Source: Tomocerus qinae (lineage: Eukaryota > Arthropoda > Collembola > Entomobryomorpha > Tomoceridae). From it: DNA of 64,000 bases. The position numbers and the translations under genes were made by a program. The stretch is from positions 4,030,001-4,094,000 of the forward strand of contig CM034549.1 of NCBI GenBank assembly GCA_020055645.1, in the 5' to 3' direction. The notes below the pieces were generated by a model. That model had not been told where the DNA came from. It saw only the letters and a program-made list of their open reading frames with translations, and did no database searches. Below are positions 53,203-64,000 of the stretch, piece after piece. Positions within the stretch are counted from its first letter, which is position 1, and each line of letters begins with the position of its first letter.

Positions 53203-53490
53203 TTAGTGCTGAATGTTGACACCAAACTTTTTGGAAATGGTATATCCGTAACCTTGTTTAAGGGATCCATCCGGAGGTCCGAGATCTGCCAAAGGACCTA
53301 GCAGAGGCTTACGAGAATGTTTTCCCAAAGGCAGCCCCCCGAATGATGGGAATCCTCTAGGCGAATGATCTACTCCTGGACTCGGATGTTCTTCGTGTTC
53401 TGGCTCTGGGGAATAGTGCACATTTGCTATACTAGATGCATCGTGCCCCTTCGTACTGTGGATAAGAGTCACTGGACGCCTTGTCAAAAC
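53203..53490 (-). CDS. Pro/Gly-rich C-terminal exon, probably of the peroxidase locus
   Basis: Preceded by a good acceptor (GATTGTGTTAG) and open in phase 0 to a stop, 95 residues. It starts VLTRRPVTLIHSTKGHD, goes through an acidic His/Pro run (YSPEPEHEEHPSP) and a Gly/Pro run, and ends GYGYTISKKFGVNIQH. There is no start codon, so it is an internal or terminal exon. A strong donor (GTAAGC) inside it, at 53313/53312 in phase 1, could instead splice to 48503. The parent gene is inferred from strand and phase only. Confidence 0.55.
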   Translation of the reverse strand, partial: VLTRRPVTLIHSTKGHDASSIANVHYSPEPEHEEHPSPGVDHSPRGFPSFGGLPLGKHSRKPLLGPLADLGPPDGSLKQGYGYTISKKFGVNIQH

Positions 53491-53499
53491 CTAACACAA

Positions 53500-55595
53500 T
53501 CATAACATCAATTAGTACATCGTATTAAAATATAAATGATAATTTCACGTACACATTCAAGCGTTAAGTAATGTCAGTATTGTTAATTTACACAGTAACA
53601 CAAAACTACGGTTTTAGTACTACTACCTACATTAATGCAAACATTTAATGCAAATAATATTTTGTTACGTTAGTGGGGCCATTACCAAAAATTATTAATA
53701 TATGTTTACAGTTAGGGTTGGTTAGTGTCAGGAAGATTAGGTAAAACAAGGACACTGTCTCTTGTGTAGAGTGAAGTAGAAAATGCAAATGTGTCCGTAA
53801 ACTGTTGACTTTGTAGCAAAACTGTCAAAAGTATTTTACGCCTTTCTTTGGTAAAGGTAGAAAGTAATACGTTTGTTTGTGTGGTAATTTGTTGGTAGTA
53901 GCTGCACTTTAAACGTCAAAAATGAAACAAATTGTGTTTTTAGCATATAGAATTAATATCTAAATACATAAAAATGTCTTATGGTTCAGCTCTTGATACA
54001 TAATCTCGTAAACACGGTATTCAGTAATACATCGATTTACAAATAAGACAAACTAAATGAAATCTGATTTATAACTACAAATAATAAATTATTATCTGTT
54101 TAAATGATACATATCTGATAAATAATAAAGGGGCAAAAATTCATGTAGGGCTTAATACCAAGTCAATTTCGGTGGTCGACTATTTTACATTTTTAAATCA
54201 TAATATATCAAATAAATTACAACAACAAGCCAAAAATGTAAAGTTAAAAGTACTCATAAAAACCCAGAATCTAAGTTAAGATTGTACAAAATGTAGTTAG
54301 TAATTATGTAGTATATTTACAGTCATCAGTTACATAGTATAAGATCTTAATTTGTATTTGAATATTCAAAATAAGTCAGGAACTAAAATGTCCATTAGTC
54401 CATTGGTCTTCAAAAATGTCATTTACAATTCAAAACTTACTAATTTCGTTCCTCTTCCGTAATGGTACATGGCAAGTTGTTTCCGAGCTCCGTATTTAAC
54501 AGATAGTACAAATACAAACAGACAGGCGAGGAGAGTTAATTTCAGCGTTGTTAATTCAGGATTAGATACATACAATTTTCACATTTCTTGAATTTTAGCT
54601 GAAGACATTTGTTAATGATTGTTAAGACAAATTGTGATTGCTTTAGGTCAGAAAAATGAAAATGATGAATTTAGTAAGAGAGTAGAGTAGAGTAACAGAT
54701 ATAATGCGAGACAGTAATGTTAATGGAGAAAAAATAAATTCAGTTCTTAGAAGAATTAACATAATAATTATGAGTTCATCCTTAAGGCTTAATAGAAAGT
54801 TTGGAGCATAGGCACATAATATTTCTATGTTTATAGATTAGTTCTCCGCTCCATTCATTTATTGACAAAAAAGACTCATGCAGTTATTCACACATTATCC
54901 ATCTGTGAACCTTTCCAAAAATGTTAGAATTTATACAATAGTAACAATTTGCTACCAAAGAAAAACAACTGCCAATTCTTCTCCAAATGCATGTAGAAGA
55001 CAGAATATTACAATAAAAGCATCCATCCTTGATTTGTAATAGATTTTTAACATTTATGTGGATCTAGTAATAGGATTTGAATCAGAGTTGTTGTTGTTCC
55101 TTTGTAGCAGTAGAAATGTGTATGATAATTATGTAGTGTAAGGTATGCGGGTACGATAGTATAGCGTATTTATACAAAATGGATATTATTTTGGGTTATA
55201 AAAAGTGACATGTTGATTAATGTATTAACTAAACATTAGTAAACATGCATAGTAGTAGATAGGAATAAAAAACTCATATAACTAATGCTCCATAGCTCAA
55301 AAGGTTGTGTATTTAATGCTTTACTTTAGCATAAGGAAAGATTTGTATATCAGTGGCTGTACCTAGTGTTAATTAAATTAGTAAACTGGTCATTTGGAGA
55401 CAGTTACGGATCTATATAATTAATATCTCACGCGCTGGCCAAAATCATGACAAACTAGCAATTAAATCTTAAGATAGTAGAAAAAGTACCTAAAAAATAA
55501 TACTCTTAGTTTTAGTATATGTTATTCGCATGCATATGTAAATACTTGTAAAAATAATAATAATTAAATTCTCTGACGAATGTATAAAAAAATAA
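53500..55595. other. Probable intron between tail exons
   Basis: AT-rich, no coding pocket, RNA gene or transposon boundary recognised. Confidence 0.35.
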
Positions 55596-55603
55596 AAAAC
55601 GAC

Positions 55604-56131
55604 TTATGAACTAGCTTTTCGTTTGTGGCCACTGAGAGATTGGGTTTTGGTTGTGGGAGTAGGATTTATTGGTTGGGGAGAGGGTACTTTAGCTTTGCTT
55701 AAAGGGTTATCAGGCTGAGTTGGGTTAGAAGGAGGGAGAGCTACTGTTTTGACATGAGCCTGAGAGGCAGCAGAAGTCAAAGGATCTTCGCTGTCGTGAA
55801 TAATGCCGACATTAATGTCAACAACTGCATCTGCATGAATATTGGGGCTATTGTGGATACGGGTAAAAGTGTAGGACTGAGCTGGAGCATTAATATTAAC
55901 AAGCTCCATAGTGGAATTAGAAACAATCAAGTTTTCCGGTTCAACATTCCGTTTCGCCTTTTGCATTACTTGTCGAAGGTATCCGAAAAACGGGTTGCTG
56001 GATGAACCCGCCAGTGCAGTTCTGTAAGGACCCACTTTGAGATAATGTCTTAATTGCTGAAGACCATCCTGGTTCACGTATTTCCCCACACTGGGATCGT
56101 TCTCATAGCCCCCCAGACTCAACGCGTCCGT
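55604..56131 (-). CDS. C-terminal exon with no recognised domain, probably of the peroxidase locus
   Basis: An acceptor (TGATTGTAG) is followed by a phase-0 open frame of 175 residues ending in a stop. It begins TDALSLGGYENDPSVGKYVN, continues with LQQLRHYLKVGPYRTALAG, and becomes Ser/Pro/Thr-rich toward a basic end, GHKRKASS. No start codon fits. Possible phase-0 donors inside it are weak (CAA followed by GTAATG; TAC followed by GTGAAC). It lies between the peroxidase exons and the 53.5-kb exon on the same strand with matching phase. It could be an alternative last exon of the peroxidase or part of an unfound gene. Confidence 0.55.
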   Translation of the reverse strand, partial: TDALSLGGYENDPSVGKYVNQDGLQQLRHYLKVGPYRTALAGSSSNPFFGYLRQVMQKAKRNVEPENLIVSNSTMELVNINAPAQSYTFTRIHNSPNIHADAVVDINVGIIHDSEDPLTSAASQAHVKTVALPPSNPTQPDNPLSKAKVPSPQPINPTPTTKTQSLSGHKRKASS

Positions 56132-56139
56132 CTACAATC

Positions 56140-59100
56140 ACAAACTCAGTATAAATAATCATCTCTTTAACCGACATAAGTATTTAGCAATTCAATCCAT
56201 TCAATAATAATTTAATTCGTACAATCATCATGCGCTCGATTTTCCACAAAATGTATTTTCTTTGTAAAAATCGACGTTAAATAACCGTATTATTTCTCAA
56301 AATAATCAAAATGAAAAGTATTAACGAAATCACAAGCTTAATAGAGATGCTGAAAATATAAAAATGATTATTTTTAAGCATTATTTCTTTAGTTTCATTG
56401 TATCTTGCAAAAAGCTAAGCTTCAGTATTAGCATTAATAATTTGTTACTGTTAGTTTTTCAGAATAATAATTGAGAATATATACATCAACGGTTAGAATT
56501 TGTTAAGATGCAATTTTACATTCAATTGGGTTGCAACTACTGAGACTACAAGGTATATAGTAGTATATAGTATACCTTTTTAATCTACTAGTCTAAATAG
56601 ACTCTACTCTACTCTACATTACGAGTATTTCACTCATCAGACTACGATAATTACAATCATACAATAGTTCAATTCAAGTTAAGACAGTCTTACCTTACGA
56701 ATTGATTTTAATGCATTGCGATCGCTATAAACAGTACAGTTGACTTGCAGAAATCCAGATTTACAAAAGTAAAGTCGATAGTTTGGGTTTCAATGCTGTA
56801 GTAGAGGAATTTATATGCAGCTCGAGGTTCTACATATTATACTGTAGTAGTAGTAGGTATATAGGTTTACTTATAATAATTAGTATTAGTATTGGATAAA
56901 GTGTTAGCTGAGCCAGCATACAATCTTATATACTGTAAGTAATAGTTCATGCATTAAATATCTCTACTATGTGCTAGTATAATATAGAGTTAAGATAAAT
57001 GAACTGGAACGGACGCAAAGAAATTAAAATTTAATATTAAACCTAGTAAATGATGTAGAGTACAAGTTGGGAAATGCGAGTATGTTAAAGAAACTAAAAA
57101 AACGTTTTTCACAAACAGATTTGATTGGGTACAGTACAAACAATTATTATTATTCGGATATTCGACGAATCTGAGCGAATCAGTTTGAATAATAAAGCAA
57201 ATGTATATATTCAGACAAAATATAATATTATATATACAAATGCACTCTTCTTCTTGGGATGAGTTTGTATATATGAACAAGTAAAGGTACACTGACATGA
57301 CATGACACGACATACTAATTACTCTAAAATACGGACACACAGCCAAACATTCTTATCACCAACTAACCATCTACTACGTAAAGCTACATACACTACAATT
57401 TATATATAAAATAACTATTTATGTCATTATCAGTAATAGACACAGAAGAGGTCCGACTACCTCAACATTCAGACACTCGACCATTTACGCATATAAGATT
57501 CATACGATCTTCGCATATTTTGATGCAATCATTTATTTATCATTGCAGTAGATTTAGTCGACCTGTAAAGCCTTTTGTCATTTCACGTTGACCAACGATT
57601 TCTGACGAAATAGTGCGAAACAAGAGTATCCAGATAATTCAAATACTTAACAAATCTTTTTGGCATAGGACATAATATTACCATTAGCACCTATGCATAC
57701 GAAAATATATATATAGATCATTTTTTATGTTTTCTGACCTAATCTGACATTGACAGCATTTGTCAACAAATTTGGGTACAATTGCGAAATCCTTCTTTTA
57801 CTATAACTCCAACCAAAGCACACAAAATAAAAAGACTCTTTAACACAACAGCAAATCTTAACAAAATGATAGTGAAGGAATAAATTGAAGTTTAATCAAT
57901 TAATAAAAGTATGTACTACTAGAGAGTAATAAGAAATGAAAATCATGTCTTTGTTTTCATTAAGTTTAATGCTAATGCATTAGCAAAAGTAACCTAGCAA
58001 GACAAGGAAATTAACATTTTTATTACATTAGTATACACGTTACGTTCTTGCGTTACTTGACCATTTACATTTCAGTTGGTAACTTGACTTCATCGTCTGT
58101 TATACAAATCCCTTCTGATCTGATTTTCATTCGATTAATTTATTATCTCTCCTCTCTCTTGCATCGCAATTATTTTATCAAATCCAGATTATTATACTAC
58201 GTGGGTGATTTACATACATACACAAAATTGCATTATAATTTACTGCTCGCATACATAATTATAACTACAAAAGAGCTTTTAAATCCGACCGATTGTATAA
58301 TTATGTATGCAGCATAATGCAACTTGTATGTATTTATGTATGTCGTCTGCATACTACAAACGAATCTCTTATCTCAAATACATACATATAAGGAGCAAAG
58401 GTACTGATATAGCAATAGCACCTTCATTAACGGCTTCGCCATTACATATTAATACTTTCGATTTTAGCCATCCATTGCTCTATCCTATTTCATTATCATG
58501 TCAAAAATATAAACATTGTTTAGCTGCTATTCAATTACTCATTTTCCCAAATGAGGATATCTATTGTCATTCTAGCAGCAAAATAGATGTTTTATAATAA
58601 TACTCCATATTTACTTCTATCTATACGAGTCTATCTCAATCCTTGTATATTCAATAATAAAGACATTTATTCCCTTAAGGTCGGGTAATAATGAAAATAT
58701 AGAATGTAGCAAAATGTATAGGTGCCCTACTATATTAGTACCTAGCAATTGTTTTTAGCTACTTACAATATCAACTCTGTAATATTGTAGTTCTGCATAA
58801 TACTTATACGTATGTTTAGTCAGGTCAGGTCAGTATTAACAAAAAAGCTTTGAAATGAACGCATCCCGTAATGACGCATAATATAAGTATGAATCCATTG
58901 ATTTTGCTTTTAAAATGCAAATAGCCAAATATAAATATATACATAAATGTAACTTGAAACACCGTCAGCTTCGTAGTATGTATACAAATTACGAAAAATG
59001 GAATATTTCAAGTTGGTAGGTACTTCAGTACGAGTATGTACTAGCCTATGTATTTCATATATTGTATATATTTAGAAGATGTAGTTGCATATTTAGAAAT

Positions 59101-59565
59101 AAGGTACAAAATAGTATTATCTTTTGTTTTGTCGTATTAAAAATATAAACAGCGAAGTAATTACAATAAGGTTTTGGGTACCAATAATACCGAAGTAGGT
59201 AGTCGGCACGAATCATAAATCTATGTATATCCACTAATTAATAGCAAATACATTATATTATGTAGTATATAGATTAATAAAAATTTACAAACAAGTACAA
59301 ACAGAGTAGATATAGAAATAGATAGAAAAGTAATAATTTTAGGCAACTCAATCCAAATTCCAATCCAAATGCAGCCATAGTACAAAGTATTCCGAATCCG
59401 AATAATGAGGACGGGTATTTGTAGTCAGGCAGTTTGTTAAGCAATTAGGGTATTTAGTTTGAATAGTATTATATATAAGTATAGATAGATAATAAAATAT
59501 ATTGTATTCTCGATGGTAAGTTGTAGATTTGAAAGAATTAGATTAATATGTTAGTTTATATTTAA
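56140..59565. other. Probable intron, AT-rich
   Basis: Contains two adjacent plus-strand open frames of 89 and 96 codons at 58.05-58.60 kb. They have no family resemblance and look like chance frames in low-complexity DNA. Nothing else seen. Confidence 0.35.
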
Positions 59566-59570
59566 TTTTG

Positions 59571-62074
59571 TTATTTTCTGAGGAAAGGTGCGTTAGGGTT
59601 GGAGGCGGCACCCAAAAGAGCAGGAGCCATATTGGGCTTTCCGTGGAAAGTCCTTACGACTCGATTCGAACTAAGCTGCTGTTGATTAGGGAGTAAATTG
59701 GCCACCACTGTTTCAGGAATCTGGGGATTAAGTGGAGCGGCCACACCCTTCGGAGCTGGCACCTGAATCCAGTCATTCCAAATCTCATTTAAGTTACCAA
59801 TTTATTTAGACAAAACTTTCACTCCATTATATTGTTCTATTTATGTACGAATCATTGCATTCAATTCTGTCAATTCACTTTTCTACTTTACATTGTGCTA
59901 AGTAAGTGTTTTGTGTAAGGCATAAATAAACGTGATGTCTCCTCAAAATTGCTATATAGTTGCATTGCATTGCAGTGTAGAAAGACAGGTGAAAGTTAAA
60001 CATATCCCGTGCAAATATTTCCTTCATTCAAAAATCTCATCCGTTGTAAACAAAAAATCAATAAATATTTTCATTGATATCCTCAAGGTTTTAAATATAG
60101 AACTGGCTTGGTTTCAAATCGGCCGAAAACTATTATTTAGAGCCCTTGCCACAACATTAAGTGAGATTGGAAGGGTAATATATATAGTATAAACAGGAAT
60201 TCGCTAGATTTAATAACTACACAAGGTTTTGCGAATTTCATTATCAGAATCAGATCCCATAACAGCATTTGCAGAATTATTTTTTTTATTGTGAGAAGCT
60301 ATGTTGTTATAATCTCATTAGGTTACGATATAATATAATGGCCTAAGCATAAATCGCTTACAAAAAAGGTACAGAAAAGTTCATACCTATGTGTATGTAG
60401 GTAGATATAAATCTATATTAAGAAATGGCAAATAGTAAATTGATTTGACGGATAAAGCTGAACTTGATAGATGGATAATATTAATATTATGAGTTACATT
60501 TATTACGCATAGTGCGGATGTGAAATGCCGAACCTTAAGTTAGGACATGCTAAAAAACTTGTTTTATTTAGGAATCGTAACTCTATTCGCATAAGTAAGA
60601 ATAAAGCAGATGTCCTTCATTTTCTTATGAAAAATTAAACGATAGTAAAATATACAAAGTGCACAGGAAGAATAATGGTCATGAGTGCAATAAAATGACC
60701 AACGAAAATTGACGGGTTTTTAAAGTGATCTATGCATTTGTCTGAGTGAGAATTTTTAATTCACAATAAGGTAGGTGAGTGAATGCATAATAAATGTCAA
60801 TTTGCTAGAAAGAAGTGAGTTGCGTGATAGATTTTACAATGGTTGGTGGGTATACAGAGAGATGTACTTTTTATTGTATGTACACGATGTTGAGTACCTA
60901 AATAATCTAGGCGTCCCATTTAGTCAAATCAGACATAGGCATTTCAATGAAAAGCTTCCGGGTACCATTAGCCAAAGAAAAATGTAAAACTAAATTAATT
61001 AGCCAGTATTCCTTGTGATGATTTTTATACACAGAACCCAGCCGAGCCGATTTACAATTAAAATTGCTGAAAGAATTCATGATATGGACTTTAAACAAAT
61101 ATAAACAAAAGGTTGCATTTGCGTTGCGATTGCTTGGTGAGATTTTTGTACAACGGTAACCAGATATTATGTAAATATGTTCATTTATAATGTACAGAGA
61201 TTCTGGTTTGGTTAATAATAAAAATAAAGTACCTATACATATACAGAGAAGACAGAAAGGAATGTAAAAAAAAGTGGAAAACACAAGTTAGACTCTTACG
61301 TGGACTGGAGCTGAATGAGAATATTGGCCACCATAATCGGCCCATTTACTCAAATCTATGTTAAGAAGCACACCAGAGCGACATGGAACACGTGGGTTGC
61401 TGCAAAGTGAAAAAAGTCATTTTATTCTTTGTTTCTACAAATGCATCGTGTCATGGTGCATTTTAGAGTGTTGAAATCATTCGTGAAATACATCACTTTG
61501 TTGTCTGCAGTAGAAATCAAGGACAGTCAGTAGTACAGTAGTAAAATTAACATGTATGGATATACAAGTCATTCTTGATGTCTTTCATGAATGATAAGAT
61601 TTTTGGGTGTGTCTTAATTAAAACTCAGTTAGCTATACTAAGAGATCGAAAGTTTGACTGATAAAAAGGATTAGTTAATGTAGAAAAGAAGGTTAGGTTT
61701 ACATTTCATGGTCAGGGAGAACCATCGGGTAGAGTTGAATAGTGTCAATCAAATCCGTGTTGTCACAAACAATACGAGCCAGACGAGCTTTTCTTAATTC
61801 GGCTAATTGATCCACAGAGAAAGAATGGGGGTGTCCTCCCAACTCGTACCAGAAACGATCACCTCTCCTTGCGTTACTGAATTGTGAAGCGATAATGCAA
61901 GCGAAAGTCGGGCCCACCATTGCACCAGGCAAAGGACGTTCCGAAACACCACCAGACCACAAATCAATATCCTGAGGATGAACATAAATCTGGGCATAAC
62001 GCTTTACTGTGATGTTGTTCATTGAACCGAAAAGATCATCCCAGCCTTCGGCTCCGGGAAGTCCGCAATATTTT
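59571..62074 (-). CDS. Animal haem peroxidase, C-terminal exons (5' partial)
   Basis: Secreted haem peroxidase of the peroxinectin/chorion peroxidase type, which uses hydrogen peroxide to oxidise or crosslink substrates outside the cell. Exons: 62074-61703, 61399-61300 and 59762-59571, in consistent phase. The first reads KYCGLPGAEGWDDLF, then VHPQDIDLWSGGVSERPLPG, GPTFACIIASQFSNARRGDR and FWYELGG, the classic C-terminal half of the catalytic domain. The second holds NPRVPCRSG, a conserved cysteine region, and ends SAPVH. The third adds a Pro/Asn-rich tail ending NAPFLRK. The catalytic and haem-ligand histidines would be on exons right of those visible, none of which I could find before the window end. 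A strong GTAAGG donor inside the last exon, at 59658/59657 in phase 0, suggests it can also splice onward to the exons at 56131 or 53490. Confidence 0.9.
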
Positions 62075-62079
62075 CTATA

Positions 62080-64000
62080 ACATCATACAAAATATTAAAT
62101 ATTAGTCCAATACAATCGTAAACAATCATTCATTACACAGAGTGACCCAAGGGAGACGACCTTCATCCATTTGAATTATAATTGGATTATCTATCATGAA
62201 TCATGAACGATATTAAAATTATTACAACTGTATACAACCACAAGTAAACCGTGGAGGTTAAAAATCCTTCCCAACTTTAATCATTCATTATTTACACTAA
62301 TTTCTACATATCAAAGACTTGTGATACGCATAAGACATTGGTACACAAATTTGTAATGTAAACGAATCTTCTTCCTAGTTCAGTAGGACATCGTATCGAA
62401 AATTCTATGATTTTGTTAACAATACGCTCAACTAAACACGTGGAGATTGAAACTCAAGTCACACAGGTAGCAATTATCAAGTAAAATATGAACTAATTCG
62501 TGCACACTGACATGCAATGTAAACGAATTAATGAACCAATTTTTTGGCACAAATCCGGTGGGTTAATATAAAGAATTTAGTAAGTAGAGTCTAAATAAAA
62601 GGTAAAATAGAGATACATAATTCTTTTCATACATCACCTACTATTTTGCATTCGTTCACGATGGGAAACGACAATATTTTTCTGGACCTAAAAGAAAGAC
62701 GCTCTAAGAATTTCTGTAATTTACTTCACAATTTCACAGAGACAGAAAAAATCTAGATGGGCGCAATCGGTAAAAGAGATAATTTAATTTGACGTTATTA
62801 CGCAATAGTAAGTAGGCATAATACTAAGAAGGTGAAGAGGAGACAGCTAAACGAGCAGATGTAAATGTCCCCATGTGTCCGTGCTTTAGTAGCTATCTAT
62901 CTTCAGTTTTATTTAACTGTCTTTTGTACGATACTTAGTCTACTTACTAATAAACTGCGCATATATTTATTAGAATAATATTCCTAATCATAGTTCGAGA
63001 CGAAATGGAAATTCGCATTTACTCGCTAATGCTTTGTAGTTTATGTAAATACCTAACATTATACTTAAAGAATTTCTATTCAGATTAGGGACAATTATGC
63101 TACATTTCCACAGACACTTACATTACAACAGGATTCATGCATTCTTTCATTTTGATGTCACACCTTCACCAAACCAAGCCAGAACAATTCTGTTTTTAAA
63201 ATGCATACATTAGCTAAGCACATTAGACCTAGTTAAATCTCTTTAGGTATAGCGCAGCCAAGCCTCGCCAATACAGAGCTTTAGTGCCTATCCTTTCGTA
63301 TTGTCATTGCGTATTACATCGTGATCATATTACACTATTTAATCTTGCAGTAACACTAAAGTAGGTACTTTGCTCTAAGCTTCTAAAATCCGTATATATT
63401 TCAATGTGATCACAAACAACTTGAAATACATTTGTATCAGATAATACTATCTATCTCTATACAGTTTGTAAATGAAAGAAAATGAACCAACATTTTTAAT
63501 AGACCACATAATTACGTGAATGGAGTGAGCACATGTATATATTGTATCTTAACAGTGAAATTCATAATAGTGCTACGTATCATTTATTTATTTACCCTCT
63601 CAAGACAATTTTAAGTTAATTGTGACGACAAGATGATTGCAAGCTGTAGAATAAGTGCTACATGATACATTGTACTCGCACGGCAAGAAAGAAAGAACTA
63701 GGTAATAAGGAACGAGTGTGATGTGTCATATAACGCTGCACTGTTAATTTAGGCATTGTGGGATGTGATTGTGAAAAACTTTAAAAACGATGTAAACATC
63801 AAAAGAATAGGAAACAAAAGGCTTAACAACACAAACCCGATCCTCTATACTAGACGATAGAATCATTCGAATCACTAACAAACCACACATACATGAATTC
63901 CTCTGTCTGCGCTCCATTGTGAACGTATCCGCAAAATGTCCATTATTTTATTGCTATACAAAGTGACTGACACTTGTTCTGGTACTTAGGTGTGCACACG
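62080..64000. other. Peroxidase intron at the right edge
   Basis: The exon at 62074 begins with one base of a split codon, so upstream coding exons must exist. None is evident up to the window end, so this is most likely one intron. No repeats or RNA genes recognised. Confidence 0.5.

Noticed and set aside
58048-58597. Two adjacent plus-strand frames of 89 and 96 codons
   Set aside because: Low-complexity Ile/Tyr/Leu-rich translations typical of AT-rich noncoding DNA, no motif, and they lie within a probable minus-strand intron.

Overview
The window is AT-rich, intron-rich nuclear DNA from an arthropod. Two genes for eclosion hormone, an arthropod ecdysis neuropeptide, are the best taxonomic clue. 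Introns run from about 60 bases to several kb with ordinary GT-AG sites. I cannot name the species or decide between crustacean, springtail and other groups. No rRNA, tRNA, CRISPR array or virus-derived element was recognised.

Layout. (1) 320-14374, plus strand: an acid sphingomyelinase gene with 15 visible exons in one consistent frame; its first exon lies left of the window. (2) 18365-23628, minus: an F-box APC/C inhibitor of the Emi1/Rca1 family, with destruction-box motifs and a zinc-binding region interrupted by about 400 Ser/Asn-rich residues. (3) 23.8-33.6 kb: a gene desert with three non-autonomous DNA elements. One is a MITE with an 8-bp target duplication. One is a 1.37-kb foldback element whose arms carry twelve short palindromes. 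The third is a hAT-like MITE nested in the left arm of the foldback. (4) 33673-34993, plus: POLR2K (RPB12). (5) 35423-36419, minus: Elongin B, tail-to-tail with POLR2K. (6) 38312-39949, minus: a tentative unidentified small gene. (7) 42084-42365 plus and 43639-44291 minus: two convergent eclosion hormone paralogues. (8) 47308-62074, minus: the C-terminal part of an animal haem peroxidase, followed by three further exon groups that each end in a stop. These may be separate genes, or alternative or extended 3' ends of the peroxidase gene; splice phases allow the latter.

There is no operon logic here. The genes are unrelated housekeeping, cell-cycle, neuroendocrine and secretory loci. The points of most interest are the split zinc-binding region, the paired eclosion hormone genes, the nested foldback transposon and the unusual 3' end of the peroxidase locus.
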